A stretch of 64,000 nucleotides of DNA from Liolophura sinensis (GCF_032854445.1 NC_088300.1:15133570-15197569); one strand, 5' to 3'; shown: positions 1 through 12,789, counted from the stretch's first letter. Notes: generated by a model from the letters alone, not told the origin. Numbers and translations: made by a program.

Positions 1-137
1 GTCTGCCAGCAACCTGCGGATGGTGGTGGGTTTCTCCCGGGCTATGCCCGGTTTCCAGCCACCATAATGCTGGCCGCCATCATAAAAGTGAAATATTCTT
101 GAGTATGGCCTAAAACACCAATCAAATAAATAAAACG
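1..137 (+). mobile_element. SINE family A, 3' part, cut by window edge
   Basis: This is the 3' body and tail of a tRNA-derived SINE that recurs about fifteen times in the window. It holds the blocks CAACCTGCGGATGG, CATAATGCTGGCCGCC and AAGTGAAATATTCTTGAGTA, then an AATAAATAAA tail. The tRNA head, if present, lies left of the window. It is about 10% diverged from the best copy at 47903-48169. Confidence 0.85.
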
Positions 138-556
138 TATGCAACACACACTTGTAAAACTATGTATTTAACTAATATATTAGCGATATTGATGTGGTCT
201 TATATGAAGCTCTTAAGATGTTATCCATCACACATCAAGTGCCGTGACAAACTACATATGTTTACCACATGACTTTTACTTCATATTATCCTTCACATTA
301 ATCAATTTCGTAAGTTTTTCGAACAGAGTTTAGAGGTACTCAATAAGTTAACTTACGTTAGCCTGAAAGAATGCTGAAAATTTCTCTGTTTGTACAGCCT
401 TCAAATACCAGTAGAGCTTGATCTACTTAGGGACTGAAGCAAAATTATATTTCTCAACAAATACCACAGGCGAAACAAAAATTCCAAGTAATGTACTGTA
501 CAGCTTTAAATAAATAATTTTGTGCAGATGCATAAAACGACTCTTTTAGAAGCTTT

Positions 557-696
557 ATATTTATTTATTTATTTGATTGGTGTTTTACGCTGTACTCAAG
601 AATATTTCACTTTTACGACGGCAGCCAGCATTATGGTGGGTGGAAACTGGGCAGAGCCCGGAAGAAACCCACGACCATCCGCAGGATGCTGACAGA
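557..696 (-). mobile_element. SINE family A, 5'-truncated
   Basis: A reverse-oriented copy of the family A body. It starts with the TTTATTTATTTATTTGATTGG tail complement and runs to the CCGCAGGATGCTG block. The tRNA head is absent. It lies in the last intron of the terminal-exon gene at 1071. Confidence 0.85.
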
Positions 697-1070
697 TAGA
701 AACTTTATAGGTATTTTCTGATTATTGCAAATAACAAATTTACTGGAAAAAAAATAATCCAGTAGCTCATAAAATTTAGTTCACCATACTAAAAATGGAA
801 ACATGTTTATCTTTAGTTGTTTCAAATAGTTGGGACAAAAGGCGTTATGCACAACGCGTTGTTGTTGTTGTTGTGGAAAAGTGTCAGTTCAGAAAAAAGA
901 TAGTACAGTGGTATGATGATGGCCTTATCGGGCTTCCATAGATGGGTGGAAAGGAACCAGCTTTATAGTGCTCATACTAGATAGATGGTGTCTAGAATCA
1001 TAAAACTATCCAGCAAACTTTTCGTTACTTTTGTCTAATATTTATGCTCTTCTTTCCTACTGCTTTTCAG

Positions 1071-1157
1071 CAATACAACTTTGTGAATGAGTTCCGTCAG
1101 GTTTTGGCCAAACACAACAAAGACAAGGACGATGAAGATCGCTCATTATCAAGATAG
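1071..1157 (+). CDS. terminal coding exon of an unidentified gene
   Basis: A pyrimidine-rich tract ending TGCTTTTCAG at 1061-1070 is a good splice acceptor. From 1071 only one frame stays open. It gives 28 residues starting QYNFVNEFRQVLAKHNK, then an acidic/basic stretch KDKDDED, then TAG at 1155-1157. The other two frames stop within 20 bases. The charged hydrophilic end suggests a cytosolic tail, but I do not recognise the family and the rest of the gene lies left of the window. About 540 bases of AT-rich 3'UTR follow, ending at a canonical AATAAA. Acceptor, open frame and poly(A) signal agree, so a real last exon is likely. Confidence 0.6.
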   Translation, partial: QYNFVNEFRQVLAKHNKDKDDEDRSLSR

Positions 1158-1696
1158 AAAATGCTATTGTTTTAACAGTATAGCAAATCCATTATAAGGG
1201 TGATAAAGACGGCTCAGTATCTAGACAGAAATTAAGATTATTTTAAATATTTATTGTCATTCATTCTTTTTAAATGACATATTATTATGTGACAGCTTAT
1301 CGTGTGACAGCCGATTTTTTTAACACGACTGTTACCAACACTCATTCAAACAGCACTCATTCAAACAGAAAAATATATCCAGTATATGTGTTTTTTTAGT
1401 TGTTGTTGTGGAAGAGAGGATTATATGAGAAAAGAGGAATAATTTTAACATTGATAAAAATACTACCAAATGTACTGTATATGTGTCTTTACACACTACT
1501 ATAAATATGTTCCTCTAAAACGTTCTACCCCAGATATTAGTTGGTAACAGGTATATTGTGATGGTTAAGTGTTGTTTGAAGATGCTTTACACAAACAGTG
1601 TTGTATGTCTGTACAAAAATGTAACTTGTTCTCAGTACCTGTAATAAGTAAACTATGACAAATGTGCATGTGTATAATACAAAAATATAACGCAAC

Positions 1697-1702
1697 AATA
1701 AA
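1697..1702 (+). terminator. poly(A) signal AATAAA
   Basis: A canonical AATAAA lies about 540 bases after the stop codon at 1157 in AT-rich sequence. It is the best candidate for the end of the transcript whose last exon begins at 1071. Confidence 0.55.
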
Positions 1703-2011
1703 ATCAAACCATAAAAGTGTTCAGATTTTCCATTTTTGACTTGGTATTACAAAGTTTAGTCCCAAGTCCTGGAGTAGCTCCAGGTGATGATGTGAGGAAT
1801 AGTTTGGGTCTTGGCATACAGTTCATGTCCTGTTATATTCTGCTTCTCAACATGAATTTTCTTTAAAATGCAAGGATTGAGTTGGTCACCGTCTAGTGAA
1901 TAGAGGCACTTGCTTTTCAGTCACTAAGACAGACGAGTTAAAGGTACATCCTTAGCTTTGGACAGGGAAATTGTGAGTTATCCACCTCTCACTGCCTCCG
2001 AGGCCTTTTTG

Positions 2012-2315
2012 GGTGAGCGAGTGAGTGCTTGTGGTTTAACGTCGTACTTAACAATTTTTCAGTCATATGACGAAAGAGTCCTTAGAATCCATGTACAGGT
2101 AATGTGCCTCCTAGGTGCAGGACGGATTTTATCTAGTGCTGCTTCATTGAGACAACTTACCGAAGGCAAGTAAGTTGCCCAATCCGAGCCATTATACTTA
2201 TATGGGTATTATACTGATAATGCCAAGCGAGGAAGCTACAATTTCCTGTTGTAAGGTCTTAGGTGTGACCTGACCCAGGATTGACCCCTGCAAAGCAGAC
2301 GCTTTACCTACTGGA
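2012..2315 (-). mobile_element. SINE family B, nearly full length
   Basis: A reverse copy of a second tRNA-derived SINE. It starts with the GTGAGTGAG-type tail and GTTTAACGTCGTACTTAACA, runs through TCTAGTGCTGCTTCATTGAG, and reaches the tRNA-like head near 2290-2315. It is more diverged than the copies at 14317 and 28513. Confidence 0.85.
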
Positions 2316-3802
2316 GTGAGGACACGAGAGGTTCTGGTTCTATCCCAGCCTTGGACAGTGAACTTCAGATAATCCACCCCACCTATATTGTTTGCAGGGT
2401 ATCAGTGGGTTTGTTTTCCACTTAGGTATAGAACGTAACAATGCTACCACATATAAAGCAAGCTGTAACTGCACACTATTGTGCAGTGAATATGTCATGT
2501 CAATACAGACAATAATTTTGCAAAAATTGACCAAACCCGAATGACATTTCTGAGGTACGGAACTAGTGGCTTTTCCTTATTTTTATCTTTCAGCTTTTTC
2601 TTGCAATGGCCTAATGGCCTAGTCACACCACAGTCATGACATCAAAACTGTTTGCAGTCAAACCTAAGGACTTGTAAGACTTTTGCATAAAATCAAAGGT
2701 CATGTCTGACAAAAATGTTTATACAATTTGTCTGTGACAATCCTGAACTGATTAACAATGTATGTAGATTGCTGCTGTTTTTTGAGCGCGCACAAAAATA
2801 CCTGCCACCACTCCAACTGCCTCAAGATCACTGACAATATCTTTAGATTCGTCAAGATTCGCCATGATCCCTCACAACTCACTGTATGATCAACCCAAGA
2901 TTTATGATTATTTTGCATGATTTTTCACTTGCAGATTACCTTAACTGGTATTGCTGCATGTGTAGGTGTGACAGGGCCTTTAGCCAGCAACAGCTAGACT
3001 CAAATACACTATCTCATTTGGTCAAGGGCTGGCAGATAGAGTAAAAATACAACTTGTGTAACATCAGTCTACAACTGTATATAAGAAACTTGCATTTTTT
3101 TTCACATTCGAAACTCTGAGTTAATTTCTTGTTTTTATACCTTAGAGTAGAATAACCAATCTTAACTCAGTCTTTAAGCAGTCGAACAGCTGACTTCCAA
3201 GTTAATCAAGACAATCTCCACCATCACTCTGAAGTCATCCAGCCATGATGGAAAATGCCAGAGGCATAAGTTACTTTAAAATCTCGTAACATCAATACAA
3301 CACTGATGACCTAGAAATGACATTATGCAAATAAAGCATACAACTTGATATGGAAACATTTATTCATTTAACTTTATCTTGTACAAAACATACAAATTTA
3401 ATATTATTATGTGTACATTTAACAAAAATATTTGTGAAGGTTAATTGGTTTTGAATTTCTTAAAACATACAGCAAAACTTAAAAAATAGCACAACTTACT
3501 ATGGAAACATTTGCTCATTGGACCCTTCATCAGCCTGCACAAAATAAAACTATTAATATATGTAGGCTTACTGCTATAATCCATTTATGTACATATCAAA
3601 AATTATCAGATGAGTTAAACTTATGTGTGAATTCATATTTGCATATGTTCATGTACCACTGCATCAAATTCACACCAAAAACTACACGAAAATTTGTATC
3701 CATGATCTCTGACAAATTCTATTTTCAACAACTATATTCCTGTAGTTGATGGATGTTTGTGCCACCATACTTGGAACTTGTATAGTATATAGCTATAGTC
3801 AG
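2316..3802. other. intergenic, no gene seen
   Basis: AT-rich sequence with only short ORFs lacking splice or codon support. Two weak direct repeats with the core ATGGAAACATTT occur near 3350 and 3500. Nothing else is recognisable. Confidence 0.5.
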
Positions 3803-4200
3803 CTGGGCAAAGGTCACCAGGAGCATGGGTAAAGGACACCTGTTGCTAGGTAATGGTCACCAGGTGCACAGTAATGGTCACCTGGTGTAGGGGTAGAGAT
3901 TACCAGGTTTATGGGTAAAGGTCACCATGGGTAAAGTACAGGTCACTAGGTGTAGGGGTAAAGGTCACCTGGTGTATGGTAAAGGTCTCCAAGTGTATGG
4001 GTCAAGGTCATGAGATGCATGGGTAAAGGTCACAAGATGAAGGGGTAGAGGTCACCAGATGCATTTTAAAGGTCACCAGGTGTACATGTATGGTAAAGGT
4101 CACCTGGTGTAGGGTAAAGGTCACTTGTGTAGGGTAAAGGTCTCCAAGTCTATGGGTAAAAGTCACCAGGTATATGGGTAAAGGTCACCATGTGTAAGGT
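3803..4200 (+). repeat. degenerate minisatellite, core AAAGGTCACCAGGTG
   Basis: About 17 imperfect units of roughly 20-28 bases, each centred on GGTAAAGGTCACC followed by AGGTGTA or a variant. Spacing is irregular, which points to old slippage. The core combines AGGTCA with the E-box-like CAGGTG/CACCTG. Confidence 0.85.
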
Positions 4201-4854
4201 TTTGGCAGCTCATGGCAAGTGTCTAAGCCATTTTACAAATTCATCTCTAATTTGCACAAAACTTACCCAATAACTTTTCAGTCAACATGGTTAGTTCACA
4301 TTGGTGGTTGCTGTGGTAACCATTGCTATCTTGAATTTTCCTGAAGTTTGTATTTTAACAAATGCACCCAAGATGGTGCAAAATAGCCTATCAGAAATAC
4401 ATCTGTTGGGAAGAAAACACCCATAAGTTTCTTGCTTGGTATGTCGACAGAAAATTTAATCCTATTTACATTTTTAAAAGTTTAATTAATTGAGAAATTT
4501 TACAAAATTTGTAAAACAGTGGTTTTAAAACTGCCACAATTATTATCTCCTTGATTATTCTCACGTTTAAACACTTCCCTAATGGTATGAAAAGCTGAAT
4601 GCATAATTATTTTGGAGTCATGTACAAAATGTTGGCTCAGGCAGACTAAGCCCTACAGAGAAGTCAAGGGGAACATGCCTTGACACTGAATTTGTACAGA
4701 CGTAGAAGATGAGGGCAAGGTTCATTCTGACACCAGTGTTATCCAAGATATTACTTGTCATATCTGGCAACCTTTCAATGTTGAACAATAGCTTCTCTGT
4801 TAGCTAGAAGGGGTCTAAGCTGGTCCTGGATGCCGTGTTATGTAAGATATTTTA

Positions 4855-5240
4855 TAATGTTGAACATTTATCAGCATAATATTACAAATAAAAAGATAAG
4901 CTTGGAATATTGGCATTACATCCTGTGACAATCATACAACAATATGCAGAGTGTATTATGAAGTGATATATACAATGTTGAGTATATATTTATTGCATGA
5001 TATTACAAATAGAAAGATAAGCTTGGAATACTGGCATTACATCCTGTGACAATCATACAACAATATGCAGAGTGTATTATTACGTGATATTATACAATGT
5101 TGAGTATATATTTATTGCATAATATTACAAATAAAAAGATAAGCTTGGAATATTGGTAATACATCCTGTGACAATCATACAACAATATGCAGAGTATATT
5201 ATTACGTGATGTTATACAATGTTGAGTGTATATTTATTAG
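4855..5240 (+). repeat. tandem repeat, about 122-bp unit, three copies
   Basis: Three consecutive units share the blocks AAAGATAAGCTTGGAATA, TTACATCCTGTGACAATC and CAACAATATGCAGAGT, at spacings near 120-123 bases. The copies are over 90% identical. No ORF spans them. Confidence 0.9.
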
Positions 5241-6612
5241 TTGTAAGAAAACTGATATCACATCTTAAACAAACCATAAGAGTATTCTTGTACCAATTCC
5301 ACTCTATGTATACTCAAATGGACATCAAGGTCACTCACCAAAATGTCTACACATGATTGTTTTTCACTCGTTAAAATCACAACAATTCCATATGAGGTAG
5401 AATACACAACCGTTTTCAACCTTTGCAGGTTTGCTTTTCCAAGCACACACACACGTATAGTCACGACACACAATCCTCATAATGAAAATTGGTCGATTCA
5501 ATTAAAGTTCAGTTAAAGAACTTTCAAATGCATGATTCGAAAGATATCACAAGTTTTCAGTTAATGCCCACTACTCTGAGTTGAGGTATTTTCGCATTCG
5601 TGAGTAGAATAGGAAGGTGACAGCATTGACTAGGGAGGCATGGATACAAATGAGTGACCCGCCACGCAATAACGAGGTTATTCCCCTGACCTCAGACTAT
5701 ACAATACAGTCCACCATACCTCTGTACTGGATGCGGTGTACATCAGCCTGTAACTGGTCATTCTTCCCTGAATACATGAACAAACACACACCGAGTAACT
5801 GGCAAGATGAGTACAACAATAACTGTTAATACCTTTGGCAATGAATATTTCCTACCATGTGAGTGGCATAACATTTGTACAACTTGAGAATAAAACTTGT
5901 AAAACAAGAATGGTACCTTAAAGAGATTTCTGACAAAAGATCCATATTGACTATTCAAATCAAATTATCTCAATTATTCAAGAATAACTCAAATTATTGC
6001 CTTTCAGAAAATATCAGGCTCTATTGTGGTAAATGATTCTAATGTATGAAAAGTTTGTGAAAGGTAAAAATTTGGGTTATTATGAAATAGCAAGAAGTTG
6101 ATCAGATTTGTGGTGATAGATGTTAGCCCAAAACACAGCATTTTTAAGCAATACTGATCCAAGGGTCAATACATTCCACTGATTTTACTATTTTAGATAT
6201 TGTTTGGCTTTAAATTTTTTCCTTGTTGGGATTTATCAAATAAAGGTACATGTATGGAAAGGTAAGGAGCATGAGGTCACCCCATCAGGAAGGGCTCAGC
6301 ATGCAAACAGGTCAGACCAGCTCGGTGGGATACAGGAATGTATGATGACATTTCTGGCTGAGCCACACTATATGTTAAATTCTCTCAATGGTCAATAAAC
6401 CATCAGCTGCAACCTGTGTTTATAATGCATATGGTTATCAAATCATCAGCAAACAAACATGTGAAGTTGGAATCCTTTCAAAAGAACATACGGCCCTTTC
6501 AAAAGTAGCCTATACATATAAATGTAAAATTTTTCACATTTGCCACACATATCTTTCACATAAAAATTAAAGAAAAAAAAACATTCTAGTATCAGTACAA
6601 ATAGTCTACTGT
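5241..6612. other. intergenic, no gene seen
   Basis: The short ORFs here show no splice signals, domain or codon signature. Nothing repeat-like stands out except AT-rich tracts. Confidence 0.5.
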
Positions 6613-6815
6613 TGAGTCTTGATAAGTTAGTTATCAGATCCCCTGTACTGCAATACACTTATCAGCTTGGAATTAGTTCATGGACATGATAAGTTAGTTA
6701 TCAGATCCCCTGTACTGCAATATACTTATCAGCCTGGAATTAGTTCATGGACATAACTTAGTTATTATATCACCTGTACTGCGGTGTACTTTATCAGCTT
6801 GGAGTTAATTCCCTG
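6613..6815 (+). repeat. tandem repeat, about 68-bp unit, three copies
   Basis: Three units carry the blocks GATAAGTTAGTTATCAGATC, CCTGTACTGCAATA, TATCAGC and TTGGAATTAGTTCATGGACA. The third copy is more decayed. The array ends just 3' of the mitochondrial carrier stop codon and may lie in its 3'UTR. Confidence 0.85.
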
Positions 6816-6852
6816 ACAAAAGTTGACTCATGGCTTATTATGAAGGAAACAG

Positions 6853-9723
6853 CTACATGTCTGTCACACAGGAGCTTCTGTTCAGGAATTTTATGCAGTA
6901 CCCATAAACGCCCAGTGTCACGGCATTGACAGGAAACGCCCTCACAGACATGGCCAAGACGCCCCTGAAGAATACCGTCACACCCTCCTCCTGATAGCTT
7001 AGTGAGGCACAGTGCAGGACGGACCTGTAACGACCCACCTCTCTGTCAGCCTGGTATCGCGACTTTATGACGTCAAGTGGCAAGATTAACATCCATGACA
7101 GGACTCCTGCCACGCCCCCAGAGAGGAAGTGAAAGAGTGACATAGGGACTGAAGGGAGGTAACTCTCACACCATCTGTTCATCCACACAAACACAGTGAA
7201 GTATGTGCCGCTAGCAGGCAGGTCTCTTGCTGCTTGTATACTCAAGCCTCTGTACAGGCCAGTCAATCCCCTGTCTTTCAGGACTCTCACTGCCACCTGG
7301 AGGGGGCCTTTATAAGCAGGAGAAGGATTGGCTGGAAAAGGAGTGGAAGAGAATAGGAAGCAGGCCATTAAAGGTTAATGAGTTTAGGAAACTGTACAGA
7401 ATACCACACTTCTCCAAGTACCCAACAAACCCCGTTGACTTAAAGAGCAACACTATGATAGGGGTAATCACTCCCTGTACACAATAAAAGTGTAATTTTG
7501 TTTCACACAACACATTCACAGGTTCTTAAATCATTTCACGCTGCTAACATTCCTCATTACTGTCATATATGATGTATTGGTAGGCTTATTGGATTTTCTG
7601 GCAGTACACCAGACATATTGGCTTTCTGTGTAAAATTAAATACTTACACTAATTAAAATGGTGTGTAATGTCATACCTATGGAGCCATGAGGGATCTGAG
7701 ACTGTAACACAACCTTAATCAGGTCAACTGGACAGGCAAGCACCAGCTGAGCGGTTCCACCCATACAACCTGCCAGGTAAATCTGCCAGTAATGAGGTTT
7801 ATCACCTGTATGAGTGCTGTAACGCTGAATCAGGCTCAGGCTGTTGCCATAGACACCAAAAAACACAGAGTTCACGGCGCCATAAGAGAGAACAGGCCAA
7901 GACATCCCACGGAAAAAACCTTTGGTCTGAAAAACAAAAAAGTGTATTATAAAGGATTTATTATTTATTTGGTTTTTACCAGGGATTTGATAAACCTTCT
8001 AACATAAAGCTGAAGACAAACCAGTATAAGAGCTGGATTAGAACCCATGATTTCATTGTTCAAGGTCCACACTTTGGCTTCAAGACCAAAACTGGGTCTC
8101 CCGGAAGAGTGATGCAAAAGCACAAAAACGTGGATTGAGGTGACCCCATTGGGGTTTTGAGCCAGCAGCCTTTCAGGCCGTAATATGGGCTTCTACCACT
8201 TGTCCAAAGGGAAATTTTTACTTGTTCAGCTATAAATTTTCAGTGCATGATAGTGTAACATCTGAGGGACATTTCAAAACCAGGTAATATAGAGTAAATC
8301 AAATACCTATAATACAGAAGTACACAGAGCCACAGAACAGAAGGTTAACTAATTGGTTCAAAAATTGCATAAAGTTGTATATGATTTACTGTCAACTGCA
8401 TATTATTTAATACTGGAAGATTAGCTGGTGACAAAATCCATGACACAGGTAATTTACTGTACCAGGCCATGTCTAGAAAAAAAAATTAAAGGTTCTGATC
8501 CAAAACTCTATAGGTGACATTGTATAAAATTTTATAAAACTCCAAATGATGTTGTCTGACAGCTTTAAAGTCTGTGAAAGAAATTTGTATGGAAACTGAA
8601 CTTCTTATTGGTCAACTCTTATACTTTTGTTAATTTTTTGGGTTACATTTAATTCAGCTTGAGAGACCAAACATTTTGCGGAACTAAAACAGTTCCAGCT
8701 TAAGGTCTTGCTGATGATAAACCAACTAAGATTCTTAAATAGGCTGTTTTCACAAAATACCAGTAGCTCCACCCGCATCAGCTCTTACCCATCCGTGCCT
8801 GTGAACATTTCTAATACAGTCCCATGTGCCAGAGTACCTGTTGTGTGCTGCCTGCGTCTGCAGCTGCACCTGGAAACAACATATACTGGTCATTTACTTG
8901 ATTGCACAATTAAGGATATACAATTGAGTTGTGAATCATACTTTTCAGTACAATATTAGCAAACATTTGTTTAACTTACATACATATACGATAGAAAAAT
9001 CTGCAGATGATTAATCTGCAAGACTTGTTTTAAGTGAGAAAGAGGGTCAGATGTCATCTATGTCCAATCACACAGTAACACCTCCCTTAGTATCCTCAAG
9101 ATATGTGTGCCTACCTTAGTGGTATCGAAAGGATGTCCTACAACCAGCCCCGCACATCCTGTAGAAAACATAAGACAGTCTCATGAAAAAAACCCATCTT
9201 CGCTTTCCAATATCATAGGAACATATGGCCAAGCAATCACACATGTCTATTGGTCATGGAGGCCCCAGATTTATATAGTTATTGGCATTAATAAATTCAT
9301 TTGTTTACAGTACAATGAACATTATTTTTGTGTCTGCCATACCATTCTAGGAACTAAAATATAATTCTATATACATGTAAATACATAGATGTAAAATGTC
9401 CACATGGCCCTTAAAAGAAAATACAACAAATAATCTAAGCTTACTTAGATTGGATGAGGGATGAATGCAGATCTAAACTACCACAGCTGTTCTTTTCCAA
9501 TGCTTATATTAACTCTATAAAACAACTTTTAAACAACAACATTATTATCATGTGACTAAAAGTCAAACAGAAACAGTTGTATTCTCAGTGCACCTGGATG
9601 GCTAAAATTGATAGCATGGTGGCACTTCACCAATGCATATAATAAATTTAGTCTTTTCTGAAGTTATTGCCTACCACCAACTGCTCCAGCTATGTAATCG
9701 TTGACTAAGCTGTTGTTGACCAT
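6853..9723 (-). CDS. mitochondrial carrier, SLC25A45/47/48 group, complete, 5 exons
   Basis: Solute carrier family 25 protein of the inner mitochondrial membrane. Exons (minus strand): 9675-9723, 9115-9158, 8789-8869, 7677-7926, 6853-7331. All junctions are GT..AG and phases carry through, giving 300 residues, the usual carrier length. The three signature motifs are PFDTTK (26-31), PVDLIK (124-129) and PLDVIK (226-231), one per repeat. KGFFRGMSWP and VFFRGVLAMSVRAFPVNAVT near the end closely match SLC25A45/47/48. The N-terminus DYIAGAVGGCAGLVVG is most like SLC25A47. I cannot choose one member, so no symbol is given; published substrates of these carriers (choline, methylated amino acids) cannot be assigned here. 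The start is chosen because the ATG at 9721-9723 gives the short N-terminus usual for the group. Confidence 0.93.
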
Positions 9724-11063
9724 GTCTCATTTCTGTGCCAACTGGATCATGTTCTCCAGATTATTTTTCACAACCAAAATGTTCACTGCTCACTACATCT
9801 GTAAAACTCTTCACATATCTACAATAGAAAATAGTATTTTACACATAAATCTTGACAGAGAACCAGTCAATTTTCAGCTACTCATATCAATTCCAGCCTA
9901 GTGTTTTTGAATGACATCCTCCTGGAAATACAGTTCATTAGCCCTGTAGTTACACAAAATACAAGATACACTTCACTTCAGTCCAATCAAAAATGACCTA
10001 AAACTTCATCTGCAAAAGTGCATTTATAGAGGCAAATACATGACATAAAATATTACTTTGATGCTTTCCAGTATAATATCATCTCATGTTCCAACCAAAC
10101 CTCAAAACAACTATCTAAAATCAACAGAACTCTCAGAATCAAGAAAAACAGGCAAGTTAGTCATGGACGAAATTTATCATGGATTAAAATGATGGTGATT
10201 TAGGGTAGTAACATAAAAACAATATGGCTTACACTCTACATGATCAGTAACCACAATATCGCTGAAATATTGCTGATGTGGCGTGAAGCCATTAACATTC
10301 ACTTGTTCTTCATGTTCAACCAGCAATCTGACCCCTTCTCTAACCCCACTGAGATAATACATTCCATCCATCTAAGCCTACCACAATGACACAAAATCCA
10401 CTGGTTCTCTATATCTTACACCCATCCTCCATTTTTTTAACCCTACCATATTTAAAAAATTTAAGATATACTGCACATGTGAAATCTGAAATGTATTCTT
10501 CACTGATGTGAAATTTATCATGAGCGATTTTCTAAATTCGCTTACGTTTAAGCAAGCAGGTTTTTGTTGTTCAAGTTCTGTAAATTACAATATCCTGTGA
10601 TCTAAATCAGCATTTAACTGATATTCAGCTCTATACTTTTGAAAGATGTTGTAATTCTGATGTGGTTGGTAATGCAGCTTTGCACGACATACAAGTAGCA
10701 CATGGAAAGTATGGATATTAGGCCATCCCTTTAGTAAAACTGTGCCAAAATGTTCATGACTTTTTCCTCTCTTTATTCAGATGTATGTACGGCTATGTTG
10801 ATACCCCACAGCTTCCAGGGTGTCAGGTTGACAAGGTTAATTTATGCCGCCCACCTACCCACGCCCATCTACCAGCTTTTGCTTTATTCCAACCCTTGTG
10901 CTACATGTATCAACCTGACGTTACAGGTGCAGCCCTACATATACCACATTGATACGGATTACCTGTCAGTAGGCTACATGCTACCAACATGACAGCGATA
11001 GCATGCTCCATTATATAGGCTACACTATACGCTTAATTAATGAAACATCAAGTTGACAGTGCT
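9724..11063. other. 5' flank of the carrier gene
   Basis: Holds the presumed 5'UTR and promoter of the carrier gene; no TATA box or upstream exon could be fixed. At about 10251-10312 there is a short interspersed-repeat tail (CTGAAATATTGCTGATGTGG), related to one near 55826-55865. No other gene is seen. Confidence 0.45.
10251..10312 (+). repeat. SINE tail fragment (family E)
   Basis: CGCTGAAATATTGCTGATGT then GGCGTGAAGCC and a CATTCACTT tail. It resembles the 3' end of another common mollusc SINE. A second fragment with CAAAATATTGCCGATGTGG and a CATTCATTC-like tail lies near 55826-55885. Only the tails are present. Confidence 0.5.
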
Positions 11064-11200
11064 GGGGCCAGTTTCACAAAGATGTCATATATGTACAATA
11101 TTCGCACCTATAGGAAAATGGTACGGTATTAGTGACATAAGAAATATACGACAAACTTTCGATTAAAAAATGTTGTACGCTGCTTTGTGAAACTGGGCCC
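11064..11200. mobile_element. short MITE with 17-bp terminal inverted repeats
   Basis: The left end GGGGCCAGTTTCACAAAG is the near-perfect reverse complement of the right end CTTTGTGAAACTGGGCCC. The core is 100 bp of AT-rich non-coding DNA. This is the form of a miniature non-autonomous DNA transposon. A decayed relative with similar ends may lie at 15616-15722. A target-site duplication is not clear. Confidence 0.75.
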
Positions 11201-11539
11201 TGATTTCTTTAACGTTAACCCACTTCTTCCAAGTTCAGCTGTCGAATCTTTGCGAACAGCAGAATGATGTAAACTGGGGTTGATGTCAGTTATTAATCCA
11301 CTTCTGGGATGCACAGTGTAAAAAGCACATTCTTCAATGATCAGACGTCATATACCATAAGATTAAGACAGACGTCTACCCTACCCTACCCTCCGCCAAG
11401 TGAAGTAAACATCAGCGTCACGTTCACACATCCCCGTTCAGCTGTTCTGTATATAGGAGAGATCACAGAATGAGCATCTCAGAAATGGGTCAACAACATA
11501 CTCAGCCTTAAAACTCTGTACACCCTAGCCCCAGGTGCA

Positions 11540-11600
11540 ACAGTACTCGTCAAACTCCTCTCTTTATGTTTGGCTGGCGGAGTGTCGTAGCCACAGGGCA
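11540..11600 (+). repeat. dispersed repeat fragment
   Basis: AACTCCTCTCTTTAT, then GGCTGGCG, AGTGTCGTAGCCA and an A/G-rich stretch. A second copy with the same order lies at about 52930-52990. The family is not recognised. Confidence 0.5.
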
Positions 11601-12074
11601 CAGGCTCTCGAAGTTATCTCCCTTTACTAGTCAGTCAAATCTGGGACTATTATATACTATAATACATAATGTATGTAATAGTAACAAGTTAAATATTAAT
11701 ATATAAGGTCAGCCGCGAAACACCGTTGGCAAGAAACCAGGAAATGGCGATAAAAAACCTTCTCGATTGTAATCGCACGTGCTGGCACTAGACACATATG
11801 CTTCTTAATCCCACTTCAATAAACAGCTTGAATTCCGCGTGAATATCACCTTCGAAGGAAATGCACAAAGTGTATCAACTCCATCATTTACCCCGGCTCT
11901 CCACCATTTATAACCTCCTTGGGTAGCCTTCGGGAACTGACGGAGATTCACGAACTGGCGCGCGTGTGCGTCATGGTTGACACAGATACCAATCAGCTGT
12001 TAATGACAGCCAGCAGTTCACATCAGCGGGATGCAGTCCGAATTTGTCTGGACGGCCACACGGTGGTGTGGACG

Positions 12075-12750
12075 GTGTTACTTTTCTCTGCAATATGTAG
12101 TTATGTCGCAAATTGCCATTAAAAATCGAAAATTTGCAATTTTCCCCATATTTGCAGGTCACGTGACAGAAAATTAATGCATCTGTATCGTTCAGTATTG
12201 CTGAGTGGAAGGGACGGTAAATGTAATGTACGTATGCTGAAAATTTGTGAGCTGTCTTAATAAATACAGGATGTACAGGGCTTCAAAATCTGACAAAAGG
12301 ACTATTTACTGTATTTTGGAAATTTATACAAGAGTGTGTTATGTAATGCATATACACTCTATTCGTGACTAGGACGAATGAGCGAATATTGTAAGTATGC
12401 TACCAGACGTAGTTTGACGTCCAGATCATGAATCTGGTCTTATTTCATTCCTGTGACGTATGGTTTTGCCACTTATTGCGAAAAAGCGCAATTTCCACCA
12501 TATTTAGCAGTCCCAGTACAGGAAACTGTCACAGCTGTAAAGCTGAAAATCAGTGAGTGCAAAGCGCTATGCATGTACTCTATGCATGCTGAAAATCGTC
12601 GAGCTGTGTTGAAAAAGAGGGGAACCATCTGATTAAGATGGTTATGTGTCTATACATGCATTCCATTAAGATAACCTGAAGTGACACCGCATAGACCGGC
12701 AATATCGGCTTGAACCCCGGGATCGGTGCTTTATAGCCGCTATATCTTTG
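12075..12750 (+). repeat. repeat family C, tandem dimer, copy 1
   Basis: Two diverged units of about 340 bp. Each unit runs from GTTTGACGTCC and a CATGAATCTGGTCTT block through TCGAAAATTTGCAATTTT, a GTCACGTGACA-like block, GCTGTAAAGCTGAAAATC and TACACTTTATTCGTG. The right end TTGAACCCCGGGATCGGTGC is shared with the copy at 29757-30510. Confidence 0.75.
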
Positions 12751-12789
12751 ATGTTTTTTTTTTGTTTTGTTTTTTTTTTTGGTCATAAC

